Part shown: positions 1 through 7,514 of the stretch, piece after piece
Numbering within the stretch: the stretch's first letter is position 1
Layout: the number at the start of each line of letters is the position of its first letter
Source of the DNA: Deltaproteobacteria bacterium RBG_16_64_85
GTDB lineage: Bacteria; Desulfobacterota; Deferrimicrobia; Deferrimicrobiales; Deferrimicrobiaceae
NCBI GenBank assembly: GCA_001798885.1
Contig: MGQW01000080.1
Coordinates: 1 to 64,000 of the forward strand
Reading direction: 5' to 3'
DNA length: 64,000 nt
Program-made: the position numbers and the translations under genes
Notes under the pieces: model-generated
The model's input: the letters and a program-made list of their open reading frames with translations, nothing else
Told to the model about the DNA's origin: nothing
Databases searched by the model: none

Positions 1-502
1 CATCCGGCTCCTTTTCGGTCACGGTTCGGAGTTCCCCGTGGAGCTTCCCGCAGAAATGGCAGTCCGGGTCGCTGAACACGATGACCCGGCGCTTCGCGGA
101 CGGTTTCCCCATCACGAGGGCATCTTCCAGCGGGATCCGGGAGAGGTCGACCTTGACCTCGTTCAGCTTGTTCATCCTCGCGCCGGTGAGGTCCTCTTTC
201 GTGCTGAGCCGGATGATCTGGGCACCGAGCAGGTATTTTTTCGAAAAATCGATGTAGACGGGGATCTTCTTCCCCGTTTTCACGATATCCACTACCCATA
301 GCCCCTGGACCGGGCTCATCTCGACGTTTAGCACGTTGTCGACCATGCCGGACAGAAGTTTTCCGGCCTCCTCGCGAGTCAGGCTGTGGCAGTCCCGGCA
401 TTCACCGGATCCGCAGGCCTCCTTCATGAAGGCCAAAGCGCCGGTTTCACCAGCGGCGAGAATCATGGCGACCAAAAAAAATCTAATGAGCAAGTTCCTC
501 AT
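1..502 (-). CDS. DsbC/DsbG-like thioredoxin-fold protein with N-terminal CxxCH, partial
   Basis: The gene reads leftward from an ATG at 502 (GGAGG just upstream) and its 3' end lies outside the window, leaving 167 codons. The N-terminus is a signal peptide ending near ALAF. A short Cys-rich segment with CGSGECRDCH follows, which includes a CxxCH heme-attachment motif. A DsbC-type dimerisation-like domain comes next (conserved pattern around PVQGLWVVDI and PVYIDFSKKYLLGA), and then the start of a thioredoxin fold with the redox motif CHFC after FSDPD. In this family the CxxC isomerises or reduces disulfides in the periplasm; here it would suit maturation of the many cytochromes c encoded next door. 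The gene is divergent from the porin-cytochrome cluster. Whether heme really binds CRDCH cannot be told from sequence. Confidence 0.8.
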   Translation of the reverse strand, partial: MRNLLIRFFLVAMILAAGETGALAFMKEACGSGECRDCHSLTREEAGKLLSGMVDNVLNVEMSPVQGLWVVDIVKTGKKIPVYIDFSKKYLLGAQIIRLSTKEDLTGARMNKLNEVKVDLSRIPLEDALVMGKPSAKRRVIVFSDPDCHFCGKLHGELRTVTEKEPD

Positions 503-973
503 ACTTCCTCCCGGGATACAAAATCGTAAGATCATTCTTATTATAGTTTCATTTTTTCCCCGGTTCCTTTTTTCGCCATCGTTACCGCTGGATGGCCGGA
601 AAAGAAAAGGCTGATTCTTGACATCACAATATTCTTTTGTGTTGTGAGCACTTCAGTTCGTTGCTCCCTGCCGGAAGACTCATCGGGACTCCTTGAGAGA
701 GGTTCTTGTTGAGAGTCGGCACTATTATTGCGTATAACGCGCCACCTTTAGGAAGGATCGGGGGGGGGAGCGTATTGCGGGGCAGGGTGTATCCCCTTGA
801 TTTGTCGGTCTGTTTCAGGTCTGTCTTTATCATCCTGGTCAGTTTCCCATTCTTCCATGAGGTGTTCGAAGGACCTGCATGGTCCGGTGAACGGGATGGT
901 TCTTATTGCAATTGGCGTCAGCCGTTTAATTATATAAAGTAGTTTCAATCAATAAAACAATCGGGGGAAAGCG
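503..973. other. Intergenic region between divergent units
   Basis: These 471 bases are visibly more AT-rich than the neighbouring genes and hold no convincing reading frame. The region must carry promoters for the DsbC-like gene (minus) and the barrel-cytochrome cluster (plus). It contains a possible sigma70 promoter at 709-738 and an imperfect TCACAA/TTGTGA inverted pair at 625-648. No terminator or RNA structure was recognised. Confidence 0.5.
709..738 (+). promoter_or_regulatory. Candidate sigma70 promoter
   Basis: TTGAGA at 709-714 and TATAAC at 733-738 are separated by 18 bp and point toward the barrel gene. The start codon is about 230 bp downstream, so the leader would be long. A TATATAAA stretch at 931-938 closer to the gene is an alternative -10. 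Confidence 0.3.
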
Positions 974-2287
974 ATGGGACTTTCGAGGTCAAGGAATTGC
1001 CCCGGGAAACGGACAACTTTATGTTGTGCCGCCGCCCTGCTTCTTCTGGCTGCCCTGTTTCCATCAGAATTGCGCGCCGCGGACATCACCCTTTCCTCGA
1101 AGACCTATCTACTCTACTACAAAAGGGATCTCCCCGGCAGCTCCACCCAGCAATTCGCCCCCTTGTACGAATACCTGTCCGCCGACGCGGGTCAGCTGGG
1201 CGGGACCCCCTTCTCCTTCCACTTTTACGGCTGGGGTCGTCAGGACCTCCAGGATGCGACCGGAAGCGGCAAGACGAGCGGTGAGCTCGGAAGTGCCTAC
1301 CTGCAATATCTCCACCCGACGGGAAACGGGGAGATGCGCTTGGGGCGATTCTTCCTGACGGAAGGGGCGGCCTTCGAGATCATGGACGGTATCTTCCTCA
1401 AGGCCAGGACCCCCGTGGGCCTCGGCTTATCCGTCTTCGGCGGCGTGCCTGCGGAGGCCACCATCACTTCCACGAAGACGGGTGACTCGATCTACGGGGG
1501 GAGGGTCTTCTTCGCCAAGCCCGGATTCACCGAGCTCGGCGTGAGCTACCTTATTGAAAAGGGGAAGTTCCAGGGAGAGGACCGGAAAGAGATCGGCGGT
1601 GACCTTTGGCTTCGGCCTTTCGGCCCCGTTGAGCTCATCGGCCGCGCCACGTACAACGACGCCACCCGCGCCCTGGCATACCAGCGCTACCTGCTGCGGC
1701 TTGCGCCGGCCTCCGGAGTCGACCTGTCGGTGGGGTACGAGGCCTACAAGTACAAGGACTACTTCCAGACGACACTCAACCCCGCCTTTCAGTTTCCGAC
1801 GATCGACAACACCGACCGGGTCCGGACCGTGTTCGCCGTCCTTGACTGGGAAGTGGTCAAAAGCGTTACGGCGACCCTGGGTGCGAAGAGCATCAAGCAC
1901 GACACGGCGGCCGTCGGCGACGCCACCCGAGGGGAGCTGGGGGTGAAGTACGTCTACAACAACAACCGGGACGCGGCCGGAGTCTCGGCGGCCACGGTCA
2001 GCGCGGACAAAGACCGGAACGCCTACCAGGAGTATCGGGGCTATGCCACCTACTCTCCCGCAAAATGGCGGTTTGCGCTGGATGCTCTTACGCAGCAGTA
2101 CAAGCAGGCGATCAGCGGGGTGAAGAACGCCTATCACGTCGTGGGGTCGGCGGGGTACCGGCTGTTTGAAGTTCTCCGGTTGTCGGGGGACCTGACGTAC
2201 ACGAAGAGTCCGCAGTTCGACAAGGATTACGCCGGGCTCGTCCGGGCTTCGCTGTTTTTCGGGTCCGGCACGGGAGGGAAGAAATGA
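974..2287 (+). CDS. Outer-membrane beta-barrel (porin-like) protein of a cytochrome cluster
   Basis: This 437-residue protein begins with a basic segment and a hydrophobic signal peptide (about residues 15-35, ending LRAAD). The rest alternates short polar and aromatic/hydrophobic stretches with many Tyr, Gly and Phe residues and no membrane helix, as expected for a beta-barrel. It has no heme motif. The stop overlaps the start of the next lipoprotein cytochrome gene by 4 bp (ATGA), so the two are translationally coupled. In Geobacter-type porin-cytochrome conduits a barrel of similar size surrounds multiheme cytochromes and passes electrons across the outer membrane; that role is inferred here from gene order. 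I do not recognise a named family. A pseudo-Shine-Dalgarno GGGGGAAAG precedes the ATG. Confidence 0.75.
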   Translation: MGLSRSRNCPGKRTTLCCAAALLLLAALFPSELRAADITLSSKTYLLYYKRDLPGSSTQQFAPLYEYLSADAGQLGGTPFSFHFYGWGRQDLQDATGSGKTSGELGSAYLQYLHPTGNGEMRLGRFFLTEGAAFEIMDGIFLKARTPVGLGLSVFGGVPAEATITSTKTGDSIYGGRVFFAKPGFTELGVSYLIEKGKFQGEDRKEIGGDLWLRPFGPVELIGRATYNDATRALAYQRYLLRLAPASGVDLSVGYEAYKYKDYFQTTLNPAFQFPTIDNTDRVRTVFAVLDWEVVKSVTATLGAKSIKHDTAAVGDATRGELGVKYVYNNNRDAAGVSAATVSADKDRNAYQEYRGYATYSPAKWRFALDALTQQYKQAISGVKNAYHVVGSAGYRLFEVLRLSGDLTYTKSPQFDKDYAGLVRASLFFGSGTGGKK

Positions 2288-2757
2288 TGCGACGCGCATG
2301 CCAAGGGATCGTTTTCGGAGCGGTTTTTACGGCCCTGATCGCGGGGTGCTCCGCCATCTCTCAGTCGCCTTCCGTGCCTCCGAGACACCCTGAGGAGCTT
2401 GCGGGCTGGACGCAGGTGGACTGCCGCGAGTGCCATTCCGATATCTCCACAGGGGCGCTCAAACCGTATGCCTCCTTCCGGCATTCGACGGCTTTTGTCC
2501 GGCACCACGGCCTTTATGCTCGCCAGGGTCAGAACCTGTGCCAGTCGTGCCACGGCCCGTCGTTCTGCCAGGGCTGCCATGCCCGGAAAGAGGAGTTGAA
2601 GCCCGACACGCGGATGGGTGACCGCCCCGACTTGGCGCTGCCGCATCGGGGCGATTACATCGTGCAGCACCAGCTGGACGGGAGGATGGACCCAGGGTCC
2701 TGCTTCCGTTGCCACGGCAATAAGAACGACGCCAGGTGCAGGGCATGCCACAGGTAG
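2284..2757 (+). CDS. Pentaheme c-type cytochrome lipoprotein
   Basis: The 157-residue product has an N-terminal signal with lipobox LIAGC (Cys about residue 22), so it is probably a lipid-anchored protein. Five canonical heme motifs occur in the remaining 130 residues: CRECH, CQSCH, CQGCH, CFRCH and CRACH, the last at the extreme C-terminus. Several extra His residues (HSTAFVRHH, LPHRGDY, QHQ) could be distal heme ligands. The gene is coupled to the barrel gene upstream by an ATGA overlap and lies 53 bp before a larger multiheme lipoprotein. The likely role is the periplasmic or outer-leaflet partner of a trans-outer-membrane electron conduit. The family is not one I can name. Confidence 0.85.
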   Translation: MMRRACQGIVFGAVFTALIAGCSAISQSPSVPPRHPEELAGWTQVDCRECHSDISTGALKPYASFRHSTAFVRHHGLYARQGQNLCQSCHGPSFCQGCHARKEELKPDTRMGDRPDLALPHRGDYIVQHQLDGRMDPGSCFRCHGNKNDARCRACHR

Positions 2758-2810
2758 GACTGCGGGCGGGGGAGCAAAGCATTGCGGAGTTCGAAGGAGG
2801 GGGAAACACG

Positions 2811-4244
2811 ATGACGGGAACGAGGAATCTGCGGCCGACAAGGCCTTGGGTTTTTCTGCTGCTTTTCGGGGTGCTTCTTTCCGCCGGGTGCTCGACGGGC
2901 ACCGGCGATTCCGGACTGAACCTCGTTACTCCGTCCGGTAGCCATCCGGCGGGATTCCTCTCGACGCATACCGCCTTCGCCATTTCGGATACAACGCAAT
3001 GCGAATCCTGCCACGGAAGCGACCTGGCGGGAGGGATCGCAAAGACTTCCTGCTTCACGTCCGCGTGCCATCACGGAACGAAATCGAGCTGGGCGCTGCC
3101 CGCGGAGCACGGCGCCTCGGCCAAGAGAGCGCCCGGCAGCTCGGGGTTCGCCTCCTGCCGAATCTGCCATGGGAACGATTTTGCCGGAGGGGGTTCCGGC
3201 GTCTCCTGCCTGAATAACGCCGCCTGCCACGGGAGCGGGGTCAACTCCCCTCATTCCCGCAGGCTCTGGCGCCTCACCGGGACGGGCAATACGCACACGA
3301 ACACGGACCCGGCGAACGCCGTCGTATGCATCAACTGCCATGCCAGCGGGGCCAACACGAACCCGCCGCATCCGCCGCCCACGCCGGCGCCTGCGGGGAC
3401 CCCCCCGGGATGCTTCAACAGCACGTTGTGCCATGGGGTAGGGCCCGGCGGGGCGAACCATACCGTCCCCTTCCTTGCGCCCACGCATACGCAGTCGACG
3501 CAGCCCACGTTCACGAACGACTGCTCGAGCTGCCACGCGGTCACGGGAACTTCACCGATTTCCGCGGCGCCGCTTTGCACCGTGTGCCACACCGCGGGGT
3601 CGCCGTTCACGCTCACGAACTGCACCTCCTGCCACGCTTTCCCGCCGAACGGGGCGGCGGGAGCGGCGTATCCGAACATCGCGGGGGCCCATCCCGTGCA
3701 CATCGCCTTGAACGGCGCGGGGACCCCGATCTCCTGTGACACTTGCCACAACGGGCTGGGGACCAATACCTTGAACCATTACAACCGTGCCAACGCACGG
3801 CCAGGGTTGAACGCACTGCGGGTTCCTCCCGGGGATGCGGCGTTTCCCGCCACGTACAACGCGAAAACCGGGGCGTCGTCGTTCAGCGCAACCGCGCTCA
3901 CCTGCTCGAACGTGAGCTGCCATGGCGGGCAGGCCAACCTCAACTGGCAGACGGGAACGCTCGATGTGAACACCCGATGCACGAGTTGCCACGCTTCGGG
4001 TACGGCGCAGTTCAATAGCTACAACTCGGGACGGCACACGAACGTCGGGAAGCATGTCAGCAACGGGTGCACGTCCTGCCACGACACCGCAAGGCTCGCG
4101 CTCGGCCATTTCACGAACCTCGCAACCTCGGCCTTCGAGCAGGCCCCGAGGGCCACGCTCCTGACGGGGCTCCAGTACAACGGCGCAACGTGCAATCCGG
4201 GCGCCGGCGGTATTTCAGGATGCCACGACCAGAAAACCTGGTGA
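2811..4244 (+). CDS. Large multiheme lipoprotein cytochrome with CxxCH and CxxxxCH motifs
   Basis: The start is the ATG at 2811, preceded by AAGGAGGGGG; an upstream in-frame ATG at 2736 lies inside the previous gene. The 477-residue product has a signal peptide with lipobox LLSAGC. It contains nine canonical CxxCH motifs (CESCH, CRICH, CINCH, CSSCH, CTVCH, CTSCH three times, CDTCH). It also has spaced variants: CFTSACH and CSNVSCH (CX4CH), CLNNAACH and CFNSTLCH (CX5CH), and a final CX9CH. This mixture, in a Ser/Thr/Asn/Gly-rich sequence with little secondary structure, is typical of the Geobacter CxxxxCH...CxxCH cytochrome family. It is probably the surface-exposed terminal element of the barrel-cytochrome cluster. 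A strong terminator follows the stop. Confidence 0.88.
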   Translation: MTGTRNLRPTRPWVFLLLFGVLLSAGCSTGTGDSGLNLVTPSGSHPAGFLSTHTAFAISDTTQCESCHGSDLAGGIAKTSCFTSACHHGTKSSWALPAEHGASAKRAPGSSGFASCRICHGNDFAGGGSGVSCLNNAACHGSGVNSPHSRRLWRLTGTGNTHTNTDPANAVVCINCHASGANTNPPHPPPTPAPAGTPPGCFNSTLCHGVGPGGANHTVPFLAPTHTQSTQPTFTNDCSSCHAVTGTSPISAAPLCTVCHTAGSPFTLTNCTSCHAFPPNGAAGAAYPNIAGAHPVHIALNGAGTPISCDTCHNGLGTNTLNHYNRANARPGLNALRVPPGDAAFPATYNAKTGASSFSATALTCSNVSCHGGQANLNWQTGTLDVNTRCTSCHASGTAQFNSYNSGRHTNVGKHVSNGCTSCHDTARLALGHFTNLATSAFEQAPRATLLTGLQYNGATCNPGAGGISGCHDQKTW

Positions 4245-4250
4245 CCGGCA

Positions 4251-4279
4251 AGGGGGCCGCGTAAGGCCCCCTGCTTTTC
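4251..4279 (+). terminator. Intrinsic terminator after the cytochrome cluster
   Basis: AGGGGGCC at 4251-4258 pairs perfectly with GGCCCCCT at 4265-4272 around a 6-nt loop and is followed by GCTTTT. It begins six bases after the stop codon of the multiheme lipoprotein. Confidence 0.85.
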
Positions 4280-4367
4280 CGCGGGATCGGGTTATTGTGC
4301 ACGGATGACCGATCTGCGGGGAGGGAAACGGGGGATTGGGACGACCCCCCGTTCTTGAGAGAGAGTG

Positions 4368-4399
4368 AAAGCCCCGGAGGGAAGAAAACCGGGGCTTTT
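4368..4399. terminator. Second, bidirectional terminator
   Basis: AAAGCCCCGG at 4368-4377 pairs with CCGGGGCTTT at 4389-4398 around an 11-nt A-rich loop. A T-run follows on the plus strand and an equivalent one is produced on the minus strand. It backs up the terminator at 4251 and insulates the HD-GYP gene. Confidence 0.8.
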
Positions 4400-4475
4400 G
4401 CATTTTCGGGGCGCGGCGCACGCGTTGCCGGTTGGCCTATGGTTCGCTCGGAACTGAATCCTATTCACTTCCGTG

Positions 4476-4503
4476 TTGACTTCGTTTTCTTTTTCGATAG
4501 AGT
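4476..4503 (+). promoter_or_regulatory. Candidate sigma70 promoter for the HD-GYP gene
   Basis: TTGACT at 4476-4481 and TAGAGT at 4498-4503 are separated by 16 bp. The predicted start site is about 25 bp before the GTG start codon at 4537. It lies directly after the double terminator. Confidence 0.5.
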
Positions 4504-4536
4504 CGGATTTATAGGCATGAAGTGGTGGGGGATTCT

Positions 4537-5469
4537 GTGGCGATCCTCAGGCTGAGATTCCCGGTCCATTCGCTGGACCACAGACAACTGCTTCCGGCGG
4601 GCACGCTGCTTACGCGGGAGACCCTCGACGAGCTGTCCCGTCCCGTCAAGGGGAAATCCTTTCCGGTGATGCCTTTGCTGGAGTACGGCACCGTTCGCCG
4701 GGACCTCCAGGGATTTCTCCGCCAGGGGGCGTTCCGGCGTATTTTCGAAGATCCGCGGAAAAATGGCGTCATCCAGTCGCTCATGGAAAAGGTGGCCCTG
4801 GCCCAACCCGTTCTGGAAACCCTCCGTTACTTTCAGCGAGCCGATCCGTACACCTACCGCCATGTCCTGAGGGTTTTCGCGTTGTCGATCCTCCTGGCCC
4901 GGGATCTGGAGTCGAATTTCGAGGATCAGATCCTGGAGGCAACGGCCGGCCCATTGCACGATTTCGGCAAGATCTGCGTCCCGCTCCGGATCCTGAAAAA
5001 GACCACTCCGCTGCAACGGTCCGAAAGGGCCATCCTGGAACACCACACCGTTGCCGGATTCGCGTTGATCAGTTATTACCTGAAGGACTTCAAATGCATC
5101 GCCGCCAAAGTGGCCGCGGAGCACCACGAAAGGAAGGACGGGTCCGGCTATCCCCTGGGGATCCTCCTCCGGGACCGTCTGGTGGAGATTGTCGTGACGT
5201 GCGACGTCTACGACGCGCTCATTTCCCCAAGGCCGTATCGCAGGGTCTCTTACGACAACCGGACCGCCCTCGAGGAAATCACCGAGATGGCCAACCAGGG
5301 AAAGATCGACTGGAACATCGTGAAGGCGCTCGTGGCGCATAACCGAAAGGGCAAGCCTCCGGCAAACGAATGCGCGGTTTCCATCGAGAAAAGGGGGACC
5401 CCCCCGGAAGGCAATCTCTACGGCGTCCTGATCGACGACGCTCCCCCGCCGGATCGCTCTGCGGAATAA
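4537..5469 (+). CDS. HD-GYP domain protein, predicted c-di-GMP phosphodiesterase
   Basis: I chose the GTG at 4537, which has GGGGGAT before it; an in-frame GTG at 4522 is possible. The product is about 310 residues. The N-terminal third is a divergent segment without a receiver or membrane motif. The C-terminal two thirds are an HD-GYP domain with HDFGK, LEHHTVAGF, the HHERKDGSGYP signature, and the PYRR segment typical of the family. Such enzymes hydrolyse cyclic di-GMP to linear pGpG or GMP and control surface attachment and motility. There is no linked sensor domain, so the input signal is unknown. The gene is monocistronic, between terminators on the left and a convergent aminotransferase 8 bp beyond its stop. 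Confidence 0.85.
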   Translation: MAILRLRFPVHSLDHRQLLPAGTLLTRETLDELSRPVKGKSFPVMPLLEYGTVRRDLQGFLRQGAFRRIFEDPRKNGVIQSLMEKVALAQPVLETLRYFQRADPYTYRHVLRVFALSILLARDLESNFEDQILEATAGPLHDFGKICVPLRILKKTTPLQRSERAILEHHTVAGFALISYYLKDFKCIAAKVAAEHHERKDGSGYPLGILLRDRLVEIVVTCDVYDALISPRPYRRVSYDNRTALEEITEMANQGKIDWNIVKALVAHNRKGKPPANECAVSIEKRGTPPEGNLYGVLIDDAPPPDRSAE

Positions 5470-5477
5470 GCGGCGCG

Positions 5478-6653
5478 CTACCTGCCGAGGATTGCCCTCA
5501 GCCCCTCGATCAGTCGGCCTGTTCCTTCGACGGCGGTTTCCATCTTCAGGCTCCCGTAGGCGATCCGCAGGCAGCACCCCTCCGTGACCCCGAACGTCCC
5601 GCCGGGGATGACGGCCACCTTGTGGTTCCGGACCAGCCGCTCGGTAAGCGGGAGATCGCCCATCGAGGTGCGCACCTTTGCCAGGAAATAGAATGCCCCC
5701 TGCGACGGGGGGATCGTGAGGAGGTCGGGAACGCTCGAGAGACGCTCAAGGACCTGTTGCCGGACCTTCGCGATGGACTCCAGGTGCTGGTGGCAGTAGC
5801 CGCGCCCGATCCGCAGCGCCTCCAGGGCGACCGCCTGGGAAACCGCCGGGGCGCAGATGATCACCGTGTCCTGGATCTTGATCAGGTCGTCGAAGAGATG
5901 CGCCGGCGCAACCAGGAACCCGACCCGCCAGCTCGCCATCCCGTATGCCTTGGAACAGCTGTAGAGCGAGATCGTATGGTCCTCGCCTCCCAGGGAGCCG
6001 GGGGAGAAGTGCGCGGCGCCGTCGTAGGTGAAGTACTCATAGGCCTCGTCGCTGATGTGGTAGATCCCACGCCTGGCGCATAGACGATTGATCTCTGAAA
6101 GCGTTTCCCTCGAATAGACAACGCCGGTGGGGTTGTTCGGGGACACCGTGACGATCGCCCGCGTCCTGGGCGTCAAGGCCGCCTCGATCGCGCCGACGCG
6201 CGGATGGTAGTTCCCGTCCGTCGGAACGCACACCGCCCGGCAGCTTGCCAGCGCGATCGCCATTTCATGGTTGAAGTAGTAGGGCGTCATCAGGATCACC
6301 TCGTCGCCGGGGTCGCAGATCGCCAGGACGGCGTTGAAGAACGCCTGGTTTGCGCCGGCGGTGACGATGATCCTCCGCTCGAAGGGGGCGTAGATCCCGT
6401 TCTCCGTGCGAAGTTTCCCCTCGAACGCCTTCCGGAGTTCGGGAAGCCCGGCGTCGGGCTTGTACGGGTGGCTTCCGGGAGTCGAGGAAAAACGATCGAG
6501 GACCTGCATGGCTTGTGGCGGGGGCCCGTAGTACGCCACTCCCTGGCCGAGCGAGATGGCCCCCGGGGTCTCCGCGATCCAGCCCGCCACCGTCGGGATG
6601 ATGGGAAGCTGGACGCCGCTGGCTCGCCGCGATGAGGTCGTGGACCTGCCCAT
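5478..6653 (-). CDS. Class I/II pyridoxal-phosphate aminotransferase
   Basis: The 391-residue protein has the fold-type I aminotransferase hallmarks: SPNNPTG (residues 171-177), SDEAYEYF (Asp202 and Tyr205 contacting the cofactor), SCSKAYGMASWRVGF with the Schiff-base Lys235, and a C-terminal LRIAYGS containing the substrate-carboxylate Arg. The N-terminus has the ISLGQGVAYYGPP substrate loop typical of the aspartate/aromatic/alanine group. The substrate cannot be fixed from sequence. It is the last gene of a leftward trio with two metallophosphoesterases, 22 bp downstream of the nearer one. It is convergent with the HD-GYP gene. Confidence 0.85.
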   Translation of the reverse strand: MGRSTTSSRRASGVQLPIIPTVAGWIAETPGAISLGQGVAYYGPPPQAMQVLDRFSSTPGSHPYKPDAGLPELRKAFEGKLRTENGIYAPFERRIIVTAGANQAFFNAVLAICDPGDEVILMTPYYFNHEMAIALASCRAVCVPTDGNYHPRVGAIEAALTPRTRAIVTVSPNNPTGVVYSRETLSEINRLCARRGIYHISDEAYEYFTYDGAAHFSPGSLGGEDHTISLYSCSKAYGMASWRVGFLVAPAHLFDDLIKIQDTVIICAPAVSQAVALEALRIGRGYCHQHLESIAKVRQQVLERLSSVPDLLTIPPSQGAFYFLAKVRTSMGDLPLTERLVRNHKVAVIPGGTFGVTEGCCLRIAYGSLKMETAVEGTGRLIEGLRAILGR

Positions 6654-6675
6654 GTCGAATGCCGTACTCCCGTTC

Positions 6676-7506
6676 CTATACGTCGATGACCTGCCGCTCG
6701 AACTTCATCGTCTCCAGGTTCCCGATAACGACGGTGAGGCCGTTGGCCGACTGGCCCGGCTGGATGCAGATCGTGCGGCCGACGGTCGCCTTCCAGACGC
6801 CGCTCTCCTCGGGGGATTCGTGGATGTGCCCGTGAAGCGAGAGAAGCGGTTGGCGATGTTCAAGGAACTTGAGCGTGGCCGCGGATCCCACCGCAGCCCC
6901 TCCCCGGCAGACGTCGAGCCCCAGGCTCGACGGCGGCCCGTGGAGGACATAAACGGCATGCTCCGGATCCCTCGGCTCGGGAAGGCGGTAAAGCTCCTCC
7001 TCGATCGTGGGGAGAGTCCTGGCGTACGCCGGCCAATCGGGAATCTCCTTCCAGCCACCGGGGAGGGAGAGGATCCCGCCGCCGAACTGCGGGGGGAAGG
7101 TGAAGTCGCGCGCATCCATCCGGGCGCGGTCCTTCAGGCGGAACGGAAAATCCGTCACGAGGTTCATCCCGATGAAATCGTGCGCCCCGAGGGAGATCCG
7201 TCGACCGGCAAGGTTCTCCACCAGGAGGTATTTCCCGCAGGCGGCGTCGAACAGGGGGTCGTGCGCGCGCAGGTCGTCATTCGCCAATAACCCCAGGTGA
7301 CGGATCCCTGCCGCCTGGTATTGCGCGAAGAGCGGATCGAGAAATTCCCGGACGAACCGGGCCTGTTCCTCGTGCATCCGCCCGTGGGAAAACATGTCCC
7401 CGCCGTTGATGACGAGGAACGCGCCCAGTTTCTTCGCCAGCGCGAGCGTCCGCTCGTACTTCCGCCGGTTCCCGTGCAGGTCGGTCACGAAGAGAAACGT
7501 CGCCAT
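6676..7506 (-). CDS. Calcineurin-like metallophosphoesterase
   Basis: The frame is open far upstream, but the protein begins at the ATG at 7506 (MATFLFVTDLHG), giving 276 residues. Metal-ligand motifs are TDLHGN, INGGDMF, LLANDD in place of the usual GNHE, VLHGPP and LHGHIHE. This pattern fits the cytosolic metallophosphoesterase group that acts on small phosphoesters or nucleotides; the substrate is unknown. The gap to the upstream membrane metallophosphoesterase is only 8 bp, so the two are almost certainly cotranscribed. No strong ribosome-binding site is visible, which suggests translational coupling. Confidence 0.8.
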   Translation of the reverse strand: MATFLFVTDLHGNRRKYERTLALAKKLGAFLVINGGDMFSHGRMHEEQARFVREFLDPLFAQYQAAGIRHLGLLANDDLRAHDPLFDAACGKYLLVENLAGRRISLGAHDFIGMNLVTDFPFRLKDRARMDARDFTFPPQFGGGILSLPGGWKEIPDWPAYARTLPTIEEELYRLPEPRDPEHAVYVLHGPPSSLGLDVCRGGAAVGSAATLKFLEHRQPLLSLHGHIHESPEESGVWKATVGRTICIQPGQSANGLTVVIGNLETMKFERQVIDV

Positions 7507-7514
7507 GGCAAAGA

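Noticed and set aside
619-646. TTGACA at 619-624 as a promoter
   Set aside because: No acceptable -10 hexamer lies at the right spacing.
625-648. TCACAA-N12-TTGTGA as an HcpR-type site
   Set aside because: The half-sites are in the opposite order and spacing to the known TTGTGA-N6-TCACAA pattern.
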